NCBI RefSeq assembly: GCF_027579695.1
Contig: NC_083577.1
Span: 34,230,698-34,294,697 of the forward strand
From: Neoarius graeffei
Taxonomy: Eukaryota > Chordata > Actinopteri > Siluriformes > Ariidae
Length of the DNA stretch: 64,000 nucleotides
Reading direction: 5' to 3'
The notes under the pieces were generated by a model that saw only the letters and a program-made list of their open reading frames with translations, was not told where the DNA came from and made no database searches. Positions 51,575-64,000 of this stretch are shown piece after piece. Positions within the stretch are counted from its first letter, which is position 1. Each line of letters opens with the position of its first letter. The position numbers and the translations under genes were made by a program.

Positions 51575-52573
51575 TGGGCTACATCCACACGACAACGGCA
51601 ACGAGATGTTATTTAAAAAAATATCGCGTCCAAATGGGCAACGATCAGTAAAATATCAGGTCCATATGGCAACGCAACGCTTGCTGAAAACGATGCAATA
51701 CACATGCCACACCTCTAGGGGCGCTGTAAGACGGTCCCTTCGGAGACACCAGAACAATAGAAGAAGTAAGGACGCATGCGCATAAACTATTATGCGCGAG
51801 ACTTCATATTAGCCACAAAGTCAGGAAAATCTGTTCGTAAAATTACATTATAATGACCAAATACAATGAAAAGTATTTTCCAGTCTCACCTGTGAAAGGT
51901 AATCCCATGTGATCTCGTTTGGACGGTAAACCTGTTGGTACAGTTAAACGCAGCACATGAATGAGGCATCTTTATTCTCCGCTTTGACCCATCCAATATG
52001 GCGGCGAGGATGACGTATGATTCTACGCGGAAGGCGGCGTCTTTAATGGTCCGGAATAAATTGAATGCTACACGTTGATGGATTAATTTGTTCTTCTACG
52101 CCCTTTTTGAGGAATGTATTGTAGGACTTAAACTAACATCTGAAGAGGTGAGATTGCTCCTTTTCTTCCCTATTTTTGCTGGCGGGATTGACTCTGCCCT
52201 AAGGGATATTTTCTCTCTCTCTCACTCACTTTGCACCATTACACCAATAAATATTCACAGTGAAAATATTTTGTAAGCGCGTTTCATGAACCAAGTTCTA
52301 GGATTTGTTGACAACTCGCATCGAGTTTGTTACACTTCTACCCGGCGTGAAGCACTCACAGTCATGTGGTTGTGACGTCATCGTAAACAAATCCGTTCTA
52401 CTCATCCAGACGACTTCGCAACGGCAACATTGCCAGATCTTTCCACTCTGGAACCCGTTCTCAAAAGATTGCGTTTTGGGACACCCAAAACGCCGGTGCC
52501 GTGTGGACGCCAGGCCTAAACGATAAACAATTGTATCGGATTCACCTGAATCCGTTGCTGTGTGGACAGGGCC
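51575..52573 (-). mobile_element. Non-autonomous inverted-repeat DNA element, copy 2 (999 bp)
   Basis: This is the reverse-oriented relative of 26914-27736, with ends gggctacatccacacgacaa and ctgtgtggacagggc. It is longer in the middle, where it has a (TC)n and ggtgtaatggtgc-type sequence that copy 1 lacks. CTT flanks both ends (51572-51574 and 52573-52575 in one reading), consistent with a 3-bp duplication. No transposase is seen. Confidence 0.8.
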
Positions 52574-53423
52574 TTAGATGAGCGCCTGCATGCAGTTTTA
52601 ACAGCACAACCAGCGAGCGTCTGATCTGGCTATAATAAGATTAATGATGGCAATCGAAGCAAAGCAGCCTGCTAAGTGGGCTGTACGAGAAGATCAAGAG
52701 GAGCAACTCCAACCCCTTCCTACTACCTTCAAAGAAATAACAGTTCCAGTATATTGTTCTTGATGATCAGCCAGTATGATTGGCAGCGAAGGATTCTGAT
52801 GCAGTAAAAACAATGAAATGTACTACTAGCTGTACAGAAGCGCTTTGCCAAAGTGGAACAAAGGCCGCTCGCTCTCCACTGCAGCCTGACACGATCCAGG
52901 GGAACTAATGCACTTACAAAGAACAAGCATAATAGCCTGAATATGGACATGTGCGCGTTTCATGGCCACCATTTTAAACTGGGGAAATCTAAACCGATAA
53001 ATAAAACGATCCGTGACATTCCCGAAGTAGGTTAGTCATTTCTTTCGGGATTGTTATTGATCTTGACGTGTTGTGAAAAAGCGTGCAGTCGTCCTTGCGC
53101 TCCGGCTGAAAAATGGGTATTGAGGCGGTCCTAATATCAGCTCTTCCAGTCGTACCCCAGTGGGTTAAGTTAGAAGTTAATTTATCTTAAATAGAATAGC
53201 CTCTCACGTGCTTTAATGTGTGAAAAGCGAAGTGCAGGCAAACAGCTGCTTCTCTCTGTCCTCTCCATGAGCCATTCTGTTCTGCCTCCTTGAGGGACTT
53301 CATCCGTGCGTGTGTCAAGATGATCCCACATTACCATCACAATGGACAGTGGAGAGCAGCCGTGGAAAGTTTAACAGCTAATACAGTCAGCTAACACGCG
53401 TACACACAGTTACTGTGTGTGTG

Positions 53424-53434
<11 letters not shown>

Positions 53435-53471
<37 letters not shown>
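53435..53471. repeat. (CA)n microsatellite
   Basis: Dinucleotide run preceded by short TG and TC runs in intron 3. Confidence 0.95.
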
Positions 53472-53473
<2 letters not shown>

Positions 53474-54751
53474 CTCATCATTAATCCTGCCTAATCAAGT
53501 CCAGCCCTCCTGTTGGGTGTGGAGTGGGGCTGAGTGAGGGTGAGGAGAGGGGGGTTATGGGTGTGCCAGCTGGTATGGCAGCCAGTGTCACAGGGCCATC
53601 TGTCCAGCAAAAAAAAAAACCACACACACACACACTCGTACACACACCTCTGCTCGGTCAACCTTTTGATTTCTCATAGCAGAGGCATTAATGCACGCTA
53701 TGGAAAGAAAGCACAAGGTTTGTTGTTATTCAGAAGAGCTGCTATTAGACAGACGGTAATGATGTGCGTGTTATAGACGGCTAAATCACTTCAACCAAAA
53801 ATGCTAGCATTGCTAACTATATCCAAAAGCTCACAGGGACCAGTTAACATCCTCTCATTTGCATAATGCCAGTTGTACTACTACTATTACAGCGACTCCA
53901 GTTCCTCCTCTTTTTTTTTTTTTTTTTTTTTTTTAAGCACCCTTAGCATCTTTTCAGTGAACTATTTCTTTAAGCTGATCGTAATTGTCCACCTGTACGT
54001 CTTTCCCCCGCCACCCTTCCCTCTGCCCGTTCTGGAGAAGCATGCTGCGGCTCACTACTAATTAATAATGCATACAGCCAACGGCGAATTAAAATTTAAA
54101 TTCTTCATTTCAATCCCCCACACATTTACCGATTGCGATTCATCATTGTATACGAATGTTATATGGTAATCCTTGTCGTTTAACGTATGTAAAATAGCGA
54201 TGGTATCTCCCCTGCAGATCTTCTTCCTCTGAAATGGTTATTACCAGCAAGCTTAATCAAGTATGACGGGGGGGGGAGCCTACGGCTCGGTCCAAAACTA
54301 ACCATCATGATTCAAGCGCTATATAACTAATGTGATTTTCGAGAGTAGTTTCACCACCAGTGTTGAAATAACCTCCTTCCCCCTCAAAAAAAGGAGAAAA
54401 AAGCTCCAGCTAGTCTCAATTTTCTCCTACATTCTCCTCAAAATATATGTTATTGAGTTTCTTTAACAAAGAACAGCCGAGTCGCAGCATGCATCAGTAA
54501 GCTGGCAGGCTTTCGACTTGAGACGATCTGTCATTAACTTGGGGAGAAGAATCTAGCGCTTAAATATTCTTCCTCCCCCCCCCCGAAAGCCAAATGTTGT
54601 TTTCTTTCTGCTCCGAACGACTCCATCTGCAAAGCCTGGGCTGGCTGTCATATGGTCCCCCATCACTGTAAGACCCCAGCCCGATTCATCAAACGCTGTT
54701 ATGCTAGCCCTCATGATTAGCTAACATTTGCACGCTCTCCTCTTTCTGCAG

Positions 54752-54803
54752 GTGTTTCTCCAGGTCTGACCATTTGGCTCTGCACATGAAGAGGCACATC
54801 TGA
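54752..54803 (+). CDS. klf7: klf7 coding exon 4 (residues 279-295 and stop): end of zinc finger 3
   Basis: The first base completes R279, followed by CFSRSDHLALHMKRHI and TGA at 54801-54803. This is the invariant C terminus of KLF6/7. Ligands of finger 3 are C274 and C277 from exon 3 with H290 and H294 here. RSDHL (283-287) supplies the base contacts. The protein ends right after the last zinc ligand and one residue, as in all KLF7 proteins. Exon 4 coding length matches the family pattern of a short last coding exon joined to a long 3' UTR. Confidence 0.98.
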
Positions 54804-54814
54804 GGAGGGTGAAG

Positions 54815-54848
<34 letters not shown>

Positions 54849-57747
54849 AGGCGGAGAGGGGGAGAAAAAAAAAAGTCGAAGAAGTGGTGTTCCCCGTCCA
54901 GAGATGAAGACTCCTGTGGAGACCTCAACATCCAAGCCTGAAGGAAATTGAGGCTACAAAGAAGAAACAAGGCAACGAGAACATGAGAGCAGAGCTTGCT
55001 GGATTCTTCACTTCTTGACAGTTTTCAAATATATATAAATATATATATAATCATGCCATTTTTCTCTTCTTTTTTTTTTTTAAATCAGTTCCTTAGCTCA
55101 AGCGACTAGCTTGGGAATCAGACACTGCCAAACAATAGCTGTTTTTTCTGCACTATTGCTCTTCTTTGTACAGTAAGTCATAAGACAGGAGACCTGTGGA
55201 CACTGCATTGCTCACAAACACATTACATTTAATCAGAAAACAACACTTAATCTCTAATGTACTATCTAATGTGCTCTCAGTTATACAGACAACACCTTCT
55301 GGGGGGGGGGAGAGAAATACTTCCTTCTTCCGTTTGCACCAAGGACTCATGATAAAAACCGAACTGCGGTTCACGCCATGTACAGCAAGCTGCCACTTTG
55401 GAGGATGACGTTGCCAAACATTCTGGACAGTGACCAAGGGAGAGCTAGTGGCCAAAAGCAAGAAGTCCCTGGAAGGAGCCCGTGCGCTGACCACCTCTGC
55501 TCTTCGCTTCAGAGCGTGCTCCTCTCTTCACGCCTCTCACCTTGCAGGCATCTGAAACAATGCGCAGCGACACTTTCTTGCCTTTTTTTTTTTTTTAAAA
55601 GACAGTGTTACATAACTAAAGAACTGATGTCTTAAAACTTAAAAAAAAAAATTACAAAAAAAAAAAACTTTTTGCCTACATGAGCGTGAATGTGCACATA
55701 CAGGCACAGGGATTGGGGGGATTGTTGAATATGTGAAAGGTTCAGTTCAGTGGTGACTGTCGTAACACTGACAGCAAGAAGTGTGAAGAATGCAAGGAAG
55801 GAAGAATATACAAACCCCTAAAGGACTTGGGCTGCTCGCTCGCTCGCTCGCTCACTCACTCACTCACTCACTCGCAAAGCGAGGCCCTGTGGTTTTCATT
55901 TCACTCCGTTCTGATTTGATGCAGACTGTCGCGCAAACCTGGCGTCAGCACGGACACTCGTGCGATGCTCGTTAACACTGGAAACGTTCGCTGGTTTCAT
56001 GCTCAGACTGGATCCCGTTTTAGAGGAGAAGGGGCTTATGGGAGGCCCGTCTCCTCTCCGGATGCAGCTCGTGGACAGGATGGAGGAAAGCAGGCAGGTC
56101 ATGTGACTCTAAGACTAGAGACGCCTGCTGGCATCAGGATCCAAAAAAAAAAAAAAAACATGAAAAGGAACCCAGTGGCATCGCGCCAGACGAACTTTGC
56201 CTGCCTGTTTCGTATCCATTGTCTGCACTGACTTTTTTCAACGTTCTCTGTGCTTTTTTTTTTTCATACAGACGAAAAAAAAAACTGAGGAAAAAAACTG
56301 AAAAAAATTAATCTCTCACATAGACACGCGCGCGCAACAGAAACACACTGATTTTTTTTTTGTTTGTTTTTTGGGGGGGGTTTTTGGTTTTGGTTTTTTT
56401 TTTAGCTTGTGGCTCTTTTTCAGAGATAAAGCTGAAAATAATCAAGGGAAAATAATTATCATGTTAATGAATGAATTAGAAACAAAACACTGCATGGCAG
56501 CCTCTCTCAAACACACACACAGATTGCTTCCTGGATTTTTTTTTTTCCTCTTTTTTTTTTTTAAATTTGGTTCTATTCCAATATCTTCAAAGTAGGATTT
56601 TTTTTTTTAATCCATTGTCGTTTTGGAGTAGGATTTCTTTCAGCCTGAAGTAGAGCTTTGAGGGATGATGATGATGATGAGAGCTCATTCACATGTTCTA
56701 GCTATTATGCTGAACTCGGCCTAGGATGAACTCTAGCATTACAGTCAGCTTCGAAATAATAGAGAATGAGGTTATAAACATTGTTTGCAAGGTCGAGCAG
56801 GATGTTGACTCGCTGAACCCTCTCCTTGCTTTAGTTGATGAGGTTGGAGGAGGAGAATCAAAGCCATTATTGTAACATTGAGTTGTAACGTTAAGGTCAT
56901 CAGCTTTCGGGGGAACATCACCACCAGACTGATACCAAAAAAAATGGCGCACATCTGCTTAATACTGCTCTCAAAACAAGGCCTGCTCCTTCTTCACGTG
57001 AAATATACACACACGCACACACTATTATTCAAACACAAGGACATAACAGTCTGCTCAGTCCTGTATTCTACTTGATTTTTTTTTTCCTTTCTTTCCTGCT
57101 CAAGGTTTTTGTTTTATACTCAAAGTTCTTGGTTTGACTTCATGGGTTGAGATGCAGCAGATGCCAGAATCAGTGGTGGATCAAAACTATTTGACTTGGT
57201 GTACAATCAGTTTGGGGCATTTGTGTCGCTTTTTCTAGACACGCCATCTATAGCGCGATGCACGCAAAGCAGGACACATTCCTTCCATGACGAACCTTGA
57301 TATAGAGTCGTGTTAGCGTTGTGAGGAACGCTAGTCGTAGGTCAAGGTTTCTGCTGCGCTCTGCGTTGGTTGCATCAGCCAGAAAACAACGAGATCAAGT
57401 TCGGAACATTCTGAAACGCATCGAAAAGATATGACCAACCTTCATTTCAGTGTAGTCCTAGAAACCAGCATGAATTTCATCCTGCGTTTTTAAGATGCTC
57501 ACGTGACTCAGACTGAGGTTTCCTACGTTGCGTTATGAGCATCACATGACGACAACATGGTACAGTTCTTTTTATCCAAGGAGCCTGACGAAAAAAATAA
57601 TAAAAAATACAAAAAAAAAAAAACATTTTAGTCATTTCCATATTCCAACCTGTAAATTTCCATTGTAAATGCAAGACGACAAGTGAAGAATTATTTTTTT
57701 GCGTAGAAATATTATAAAGTTCCAGAACCTACCAAATGATTATGAAA

Positions 57748-57757
57748 ATAAATAAAG
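57748..57757 (+). terminator. klf7: Possible proximal polyadenylation signals
   Basis: Two overlapping AATAAA hexamers at 57748-57753 and 57752-57757 lie about 2.9 kb after the stop codon. No strong GU-rich element is evident within 30 bases. Confidence 0.35.
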
Positions 57758-58254
57758 GCCCGTCCATTAAAATAGCAATCAGCATGCTTGAGACATCGCC
57801 TGCGCTCGTTGAGTTTTGACCCCGCCCCCTTCCGTCTCTCCGCACTCCAGAACGTCAGCAGTGATCAATGCACAATCAACTACAGCAGGAACATCATCAA
57901 ATGCACACTTTGCCCAAAGATTTATGCATCTGCAAGCAAACTGCTGAGTGTTTTAAACAAAAAAAAAAAAAGGGAGAGAGAACGAGGCTTTTTATTGTTT
58001 TTACCCTCATTATTATCACTTATCAGATGCTGTCCTCTGACCGCCACCCTAAATCAGCTGAACCACATTCAACTTTTTTTTTTTTTTTCCTTTCTTTCCT
58101 GAGCATCAGTGTGTGGCCATTGTCATGGTCTTGGATATGTGTGCTTGTAAGATAGTCATTTAGTGATTTTTCTCTTTCTTTTTTTCTCTCCAAGTAGCAG
58201 TGCAGTAACAGCGAGATAGTCGCATCGGTTTTAGTCAACTTTACATATTATACA

Positions 58255-59130
58255 GTGGAGTTTACTGTTTCTTAAGGATTTCTAAGGTCAAAGGAGTCTT
58301 CAGGAACGTCAGAAATGCCTGTGAAGATAGAATCCCGAACTGATGGAATGGAGCAAAAAATCTGGAAGGGGTGGATTGCTTAAATATGTAACAATTATTC
58401 CACAAAATCGAGTCGTACATGAGCTGATAGCCGATGAGATGCGTAATACAAAGTTGACTATAAGCCGTGTACGACGAGATTGAGTGGAATAATTGGTTTG
58501 TTTTTTTTTTTCTATCCACGTTCACTGGATTTTTTGGAACGGAGCAATTTTGACACACCCCCCCCCCCCCCCCCCAAAAAATGCGATAAATAACTTTTTT
58601 TTTTTTTTAAATATACAAAACGTCCAACAAAAACATTTTCTGCTTAGAATGTAAACAAACCAGCGAAATGACAGTAACAATTTGTGAAAAATGCTTTAAT
58701 AATAATAATAATAATAATAATTCATGAAAAAAAGAGACGCTCTTGCCATCAAATACTTTTATTCCATATTTTGTTGCCCTTTTTTGTGTGTTTTTGCGAT
58801 TTTGTTTTCAATTAGTTTTTATTTCATCCTCGGTTGGTTCAGCAACGCGCGCCACCATTTTGTTTTCTTTTTTTTTTTGGCGGTTGGCAAACAAACTTAA
58901 AGGTGCATTACTGCCACCGACTGGACTGGAGTGTAGAACAGGAGATATTGGGGAGAGGGGAAATTTTTTTTTTTTTTAAGCTATTTCTTTTAAATACTTG
59001 ATATACCTGATTTGATGCGCGCCACCATTTTGTTTTTCTCTACTCACGGTATATAAGCTGATAGCCTAGTAATAGAGTAGCCAATCAGAGCGTGTGATTG
59101 CTCATATCCAGTGGATGTGGATAGAATAAT
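58255..59130. repeat. Repeat-derived block within the inferred 3' UTR
   Basis: Two direct copies of gcgcgccaccattttgtttt lie at 58847-58866 and 59017-59036. Surrounding motifs, such as gctgatag, acaattattcca near 58390 and gaataattgttc near 59125, suggest inverted-repeat elements. A C-run and T-run lie at about 58557 and 58600 and (AAT)n at about 58698-58720. It appears to be a composite of MITE pieces. Its exact boundaries are unknown. Confidence 0.45.
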
Positions 59131-60879
59131 TGTTCTTATTATTTGGAAGCCTGATTATTTGGACTAAAAATCCACTCAGATTTTGTTTCTAGGATATTTG
59201 GTATAGTTTAATTATCTGTTCATCTAAGGCAGGAGTTTTCAAACTTTTTGCAGCCAGGGGAAAAGAAAATTACGAGTAAGGTTCCACTGAGTAATACAGA
59301 ATACAGTAATAATTATTTTCTGGACTATTCTAATATTAGGCTCATTATTGAAATGTGAATTATGATTTCCTCCAGTGTAATAAATGAAATAAAAGAATAC
59401 TTATTAGTACTTATGATCACAGACACCCCGCCCCCGTTTTTCTCGGATGCCACTTAGAGAACCCCTGAGCTCAGGTACCTTCCAGTGAAATAAATGACCT
59501 TGTGTTATGTTTAGGCTTAACGATGGTGTTTGTGTTCTCTTGGAACACTGAAGCCGAGGGATTTTCTGAACAGGCAAATGGTTCCGCTTGACTCTAGCAC
59601 CTCTTCCAGATTGTAGGTGTACCAGTCTTTAGTTGAAAACATAAGCATTTCGATACAAAAACACACGCACTTCATATGTACTCCTAGCATAGTCTGTTCT
59701 TCGCACCACTGTCGATTGTCCACATAACATGTCGTGAGATTTCAAGATGCACCTGTCACAGGAGCACATGAGCCGTGACCTGAACGAATAGTACAAATCA
59801 TGCTGAATGTGGCATTTGAGTCCCTTCGTCTACTTGGTGTCAGGTTGGATCATGTTAAAAGAGTCAGTACTGTACGTGTCATCAGACCAGATCCAGTTTG
59901 ATACTTGGGGATGAATTTATTCTGCTCATGTCTTGTGATGTTTAGTGCATCTTGGACTCTGCTGTGCTTGTCTAAACTCTGTGTCAGTATATACCGGATT
60001 CACCAGTACTTTCCTTTTCCTCTTGCTATAAATATATCTATATATAGACACACATATATATCTCTTCCCCTCACTCATTCTGTCCCCTCTCGTTTGTCCC
60101 ACCCTGCATCTGCAGGACAGCCGCTAGCTGCTCCCAGATCACATCCCCGGTCCTCGATCTGCTGTATTCAGACCACCTAGATTTCTACCCTTGCTTGTGT
60201 GTTTCCAACAGCAAAGTCTGAACGTCACAGGCAGTCAATAACCAGGGAGCGAGCCACCCATCAACAGTAGACCTCAACTGAAACGCAGTTCCTTGAACAG
60301 GTGCTTTTCTTTTTTTCAGCCGCTTCCTCTGCCATGGCCGGCCACGACAGCTTAGCGCAGGTTGTGTCAGAACAAAAGAGAGTACAGTATATGCCATCAC
60401 TCATCCACATCCACAGTGGCACGACAAGACTCGCACCGCTTGTACAGCACGTTTCACGCTATAACAGGACCCACCCCACTCCCCCGCCACCCTGTTCATC
60501 ATCGTAACCGTTATCCTCACTCGTCCACACCGCACCTACTCTACTCATCAACCCTTCACTTCCTGCTACCTTCGTGCTCACTTCCTCTCCGTTATATATT
60601 TTTTTGTTTATTTGTTTGTTTGTTTTTTCTAATCGGTTCCTTCTGGATTTTTTTTTTCCAGTTCGTTTTTGTTTTTCTCCTTTTTATTTGCTGTACAAAG
60701 TGTTTAAAATATTATTTGTATGATATGATGTTAGTATGGTAATGTTCTTTATTAAGGAAGAAGATGAAATTTATTTTTGTTACTGGTCTGTTTCATAATT
60801 CTTTTTTAAATTGGTATTGTAAGATATCTATGCAAGAACTGTTCAGTGGAGCGTTTTTATTTAAGAATGTAATATGTGT

Positions 60880-60937
60880 AATAAATGGTAGAATCTGACT
60901 GCTTTGGTGTGATGTGGGGTTTTTTGTGACAAATAAA
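60880..60937 (+). terminator. klf7: Probable distal polyadenylation signals of klf7
   Basis: AATAAA at 60880-60885 is followed within 35 bases by a G/U-rich stretch (gctttggtgtgatgtggggt), as expected for a cleavage site near 60900. A second AATAAA lies at 60932-60937. The preceding sequence is strongly AT-rich (tttatttttgttactgg, gtaatatgtg). Confidence 0.6.
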
Positions 60938-60939
60938 GC

Positions 60940-62714
60940 GAATCCCTGAGACCGAGGGAGATGAAACGAGAGAAAATTAACACTGGAAGTCTTTTCATGT
61001 AGTTACCAAACTTAGGCAGGGCTTTTTCAAAGAGTCGAGACTCATTACAAAATTATCTGACTTTTTTTTTTCCCCCCCCCCTTTCTGTCTCAGCAAAGAG
61101 GAACGCATTGCAACAATGGTTCTCTTTACAGCTTCTATTAATGACTTCTTTTGTGCCCAGCAGTGCATTTTGCCAAAGAAGGAAAAGGCTGCACACTACT
61201 GTTCACAATAGGCGCACGCTGGTACTACTAGTGCGTCTTCTTAAAGCATTGGTAGTGATTTTTTACACTTTATTACAAATTAGACACCTTCATGAATATC
61301 TACAAGCCCCCCCATCAAAAACTTGTCTCTAAGGGACACTTCCTGCATCTCGTCCTTTAATTAGAGCTGTTACCAGTGCACCAGTGTCTAAGCCGCCATT
61401 TGTAAAACCCATGCCCATGACTTACACATTAAAAGGCATAATCAAATAACTGATGGCTAATTAGAGAGTAATTATGAGGAAGAAAAAGGTGATTTTACAG
61501 CACTCTAGTCATGTTAATGTCTTCCAGAGAGTTTTTTTTTTTCTTCTTAGTCACAGTTCCTTATGGCTATAATTGAAATTTGCACTATCATTGTGGCGCT
61601 CCAACAGGACTCCAAGGCCCAGTTCAATTTAAAATATTAAATCCCTCCCTCACTAGCGTCCCTTTTAAAGCGTGTAGGCTATATGTCATTGTGTGTAATT
61701 CAATATCTACAATTAATGTTTAGCCACAACCCTGTTCTAGTGGGGGGGGAGAACAATGAACCAAATGAAGACTGATGCATGGAGCAGAAGTTAGCCCTAC
61801 ATTATGGGGAAATGAACAAATCCTAATGGCACAGGAAACAGTCTTAAGTCTCCTGTGTCCATTTCTGCATACACGTATAGTCAGCCTACCAAACCACAAC
61901 ATGCGCTTTGTGTGCCTTGATTAAAATCAGAACCATAAGCAATAATTAATCCTCAGTAAAATTCTGTAATTGAGGGGGTAGCATGTGGCGGTGACTGCTT
62001 AATGAACTGACGCATCAACTCTTACACACATGCAAAAGGACACCAAATTCTGCCTGTTGTCATTTTTCGGTCTCTTGAGAACCACGTCAGCTACTTAATG
62101 TGCATATCGCGGCCCACCAGTTCAGCAGAGCAGTCACCCCTCTCCCCTTGGCGCAGGGATGAATGACTACATCCAAAACCACACACCCCTATTACTGTAA
62201 TAAATAGTACCACTGCTGGCATAGCGTAATGGCATATGTTATGAACCTCTCTTCCTTTGTCTTCTGAGAGGAAGCTAGCCAACGAATTTGGGTTACCGCT
62301 GTGCAGGAAAAGTAATAACCTTTTGACGTTGCTACTACAACAAATAGTTTCAACCCTCTGAAATACAGTAAGTTCAAATGTTTTTAGAAGCATTTTACAC
62401 TGAGGCACAAGAGGAAAGACATTTCACAATGATGTACTGATCAGTGATCCAGTCGTCTGGAGAAAGAAGGTAACACGTTGCTAACAACAATAAGGTAGAT
62501 TTAGCGAACTGACTCAACACTCTGGATGAACACAGAAAACTAAATTGTCGATTCGAGTAAAGGTTAAGTGATCCGGTCCTTAAAAAAAGGGCTTTGAGAC
62601 ATTTTCTCTCCCATTTTCTGTCCAATTTGATCACCCAATAGCCAGCTGTCCCTGATCATACGGTATGATGGCTACTGGTCAGGGCGAGTGGAAGCTAACA
62701 CGTGCTTCCTCTGA
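60940..62714. other. Downstream intergenic DNA, candidate conserved non-coding element
   Basis: No gene is seen. The 61340-61530 segment is free of repeats and contains TAATTAGAG, GCTAATTAGAGAG and TAATTATG motifs, a texture common in vertebrate developmental enhancers. Whether it is conserved cannot be decided from one sequence. Confidence 0.4.
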
Positions 62715-63219
62715 TACCCGTTTTCCACCAAGGCAGATCCAGGGCCGGTTCTTAATCTCGAACCAGTTCATGTTTCAACAGCCAAAGAACTGGCTCTCAG
62801 CTAGAAAAACTGGTTCCAGAGTGGCACCAACTTTTTGAGGGCCTAGAACCAAGAATCGTTTATGTCAGGGGCTAGGAACGGGATTATCATGACCTACAGG
62901 ACCAGCTAAAAATTTGTGACCACTGTTAAAAAAAAAAAAGAATTGGCGTCGCATCTAGTCTGACAAATCCAAAGAACAAAAATAGATGATGTAGTCTTTC
63001 ATTGTTGTTGTGCTTGTCACTAGCAGCACTAGTGTGAAGGACTAGCTGGGCTGGCTAGCAGCTAGGCAAGCGACTGAGAAAGCAGACACACATGCAGTGA
63101 CATAATGGCGTGGCTCTAGGGAAGCTTTCTAGCCCATGGAAAAGCATACCAGTTCTTAGAAGGTTCACAAGTTGAACCAGCCCAGAACTAGCACCTGGTT
63201 CATGGTGGTGGAAAGTGAA
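62715..63219. mobile_element. Diverged relative of the 12.6-kb MITE
   Basis: The left end tacccgttttccaccaaggc and the right end tggtggtggaaagtga match the ends of the 12630-13146 element. The interior also shares blocks such as aactggctctcagc, tggttccag and tggcaccaact. It is more diverged and its target duplication cannot be read with confidence. Confidence 0.75.
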
Positions 63220-63642
63220 TATGAGACGCAAGAAGCCAGCCAACTGCATGTTTTGTTTTGTTTTAATTGATGTTCATGTTGCATCACAGGGCAGCACATG
63301 ACTCTCAAAGGAAAGTGCTATCTGCCCTCTTCCGCATACATGAGCTCACAGATGCCCACGATTTACTAACGTCATTGTGATTGACAGATGCGAGAGAGTA
63401 CGGCCAATTTTGCTCTCTTGGCTACAGATAGCTGTGGCATCATCAGGATTCAAACAATCGGGGTGCCATTTAGCAATCTAGCAAAATAACCCATGTTAAC
63501 GCATCCCAATGAACAATATCTCATGTGTTACAAAATTTCTTGGCTGATAATGGCTGCATTTTGCTCTTATGTGCGTAACAGGGTTGAGTTTTCAGCAGAG
63601 AATTAGCAAATACACATAATTTAGTTAACTAGCATCCATGCT
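63220..63642. other. Intergenic DNA, nothing recognised
   Basis: Unremarkable sequence between a MITE and the last SINE. No ORF or RNA structure stands out. Confidence 0.5.
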
Positions 63643-64000
63643 GGGGCAGCACGGTGGTGTAGTGGTTAGCGCTGTCGCCTCACAGCAAGAAGGTCCGGGT
63701 TCGAGCCCCGTGGCCGGCGAGGGCCTTTCTGTGCGGAGTTTGCATGTTCCCCCCGTGTCCGCGTGAGTTTCTTCCGGGTGCTCCGGTTTCCCCCACAGTC
63801 CAAAGACATGCAGGTTAGGTTAACTGGTGACTCTAAATTGACCGTAGGTGTGAATGTGAATGGTTGTCTGTGTCTATGTGTCAGCCCTGTGATGACCTGG
63901 CGACTTGTCCAGGGTGTACCCCGCCTTTCGCCCGTAGTCAGCTGGGATAGGCTTCAGCTTGCCTGTGACCCTGTAGAACAGGATAAAGCGGCTACAGATA
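63643..64000 (+). mobile_element. Mermaid-like SINE, cut by the window end
   Basis: The head ggggcagcacggtggtgtag, the B box and the body are intact to gcggctacagata at 64000. Only the ATGAG tail and the downstream duplication lie outside. It closely matches the copy at 22153 outside that copy's insertion. Confidence 0.94.

Larger units (their letters stand above)
54804..60905 (+). other. klf7: klf7 3' UTR (inferred, ~6.1 kb)
   Basis: The sequence after the stop is AT-rich with many homopolymers and no other gene. A (GA)n run starts only 14 bases after the stop (54817-54845). A (CTCG)n(CTCA)n run lies at about 55842-55873. Vertebrate KLF7 transcripts have very long 3' UTRs, and the distal 60.7-60.9 kb AT-rich stretch looks like a typical UTR end. 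Internal AATAAA signals at 57748-57757 allow a shorter form. The extent is inferred, not shown. Confidence 0.55.

Overview
The window is teleost nuclear DNA holding one protein-coding gene, the Krüppel-like factor klf7, on the + strand. Its coding sequence is split over four exons: 7369-7470, 44071-44680, 47827-47950 and 54752-54803. All junctions are GT/AG and the joined frame gives 295 residues, close to the 302 of human KLF7. The N-terminal activation domain and three C2H2 zinc fingers are intact. I cannot tell the klf7a and klf7b duplicates apart from the sequence alone. Several copies of a tRNA-headed SINE ending in (ATGAG)n, which I take to be the Mermaid type known from catfish and other fishes, together with Tc1, hAT and Harbinger-like debris, support a teleost. 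A siluriform catfish is possible but unproven.

Layout. 1-6.4 kb is upstream DNA: MITE fragments, a (CT)n(TA)n microsatellite, a full SINE with a 14-bp target duplication, and a 2.5-kb AT-rich satellite with roughly 30-bp units and higher-order repeats. 6.6-7.4 kb is the CpG-rich promoter and 5' leader, with three CCAAT boxes, a MEF2-type site and a 59-codon upstream ORF. 7.5-44.07 kb is a 36.6-kb first intron, mostly unique non-coding DNA interrupted by nested transposons. 44.07-54.8 kb holds exons 2-4. 54.8 to about 60.9 kb is a long AT-rich 3' UTR ending at AATAAA signals. 61-64 kb is downstream intergenic DNA with another MITE and a SINE cut by the window end.

No second gene, tRNA, rRNA or CRISPR array was found. 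Most open frames in the window are low-complexity, satellite or transposon frames.

I found no convincing new biological system. The most unusual structures are the hierarchical satellite ending a few hundred bases before the klf7 promoter, two different MITEs inserted at the same trinucleotide of two SINE copies, several transposon-in-transposon nests with readable target duplications, a 39-bp-arm hairpin, and two inverted copies of a roughly 0.8-1.0-kb element flanking exons 2 and 3.
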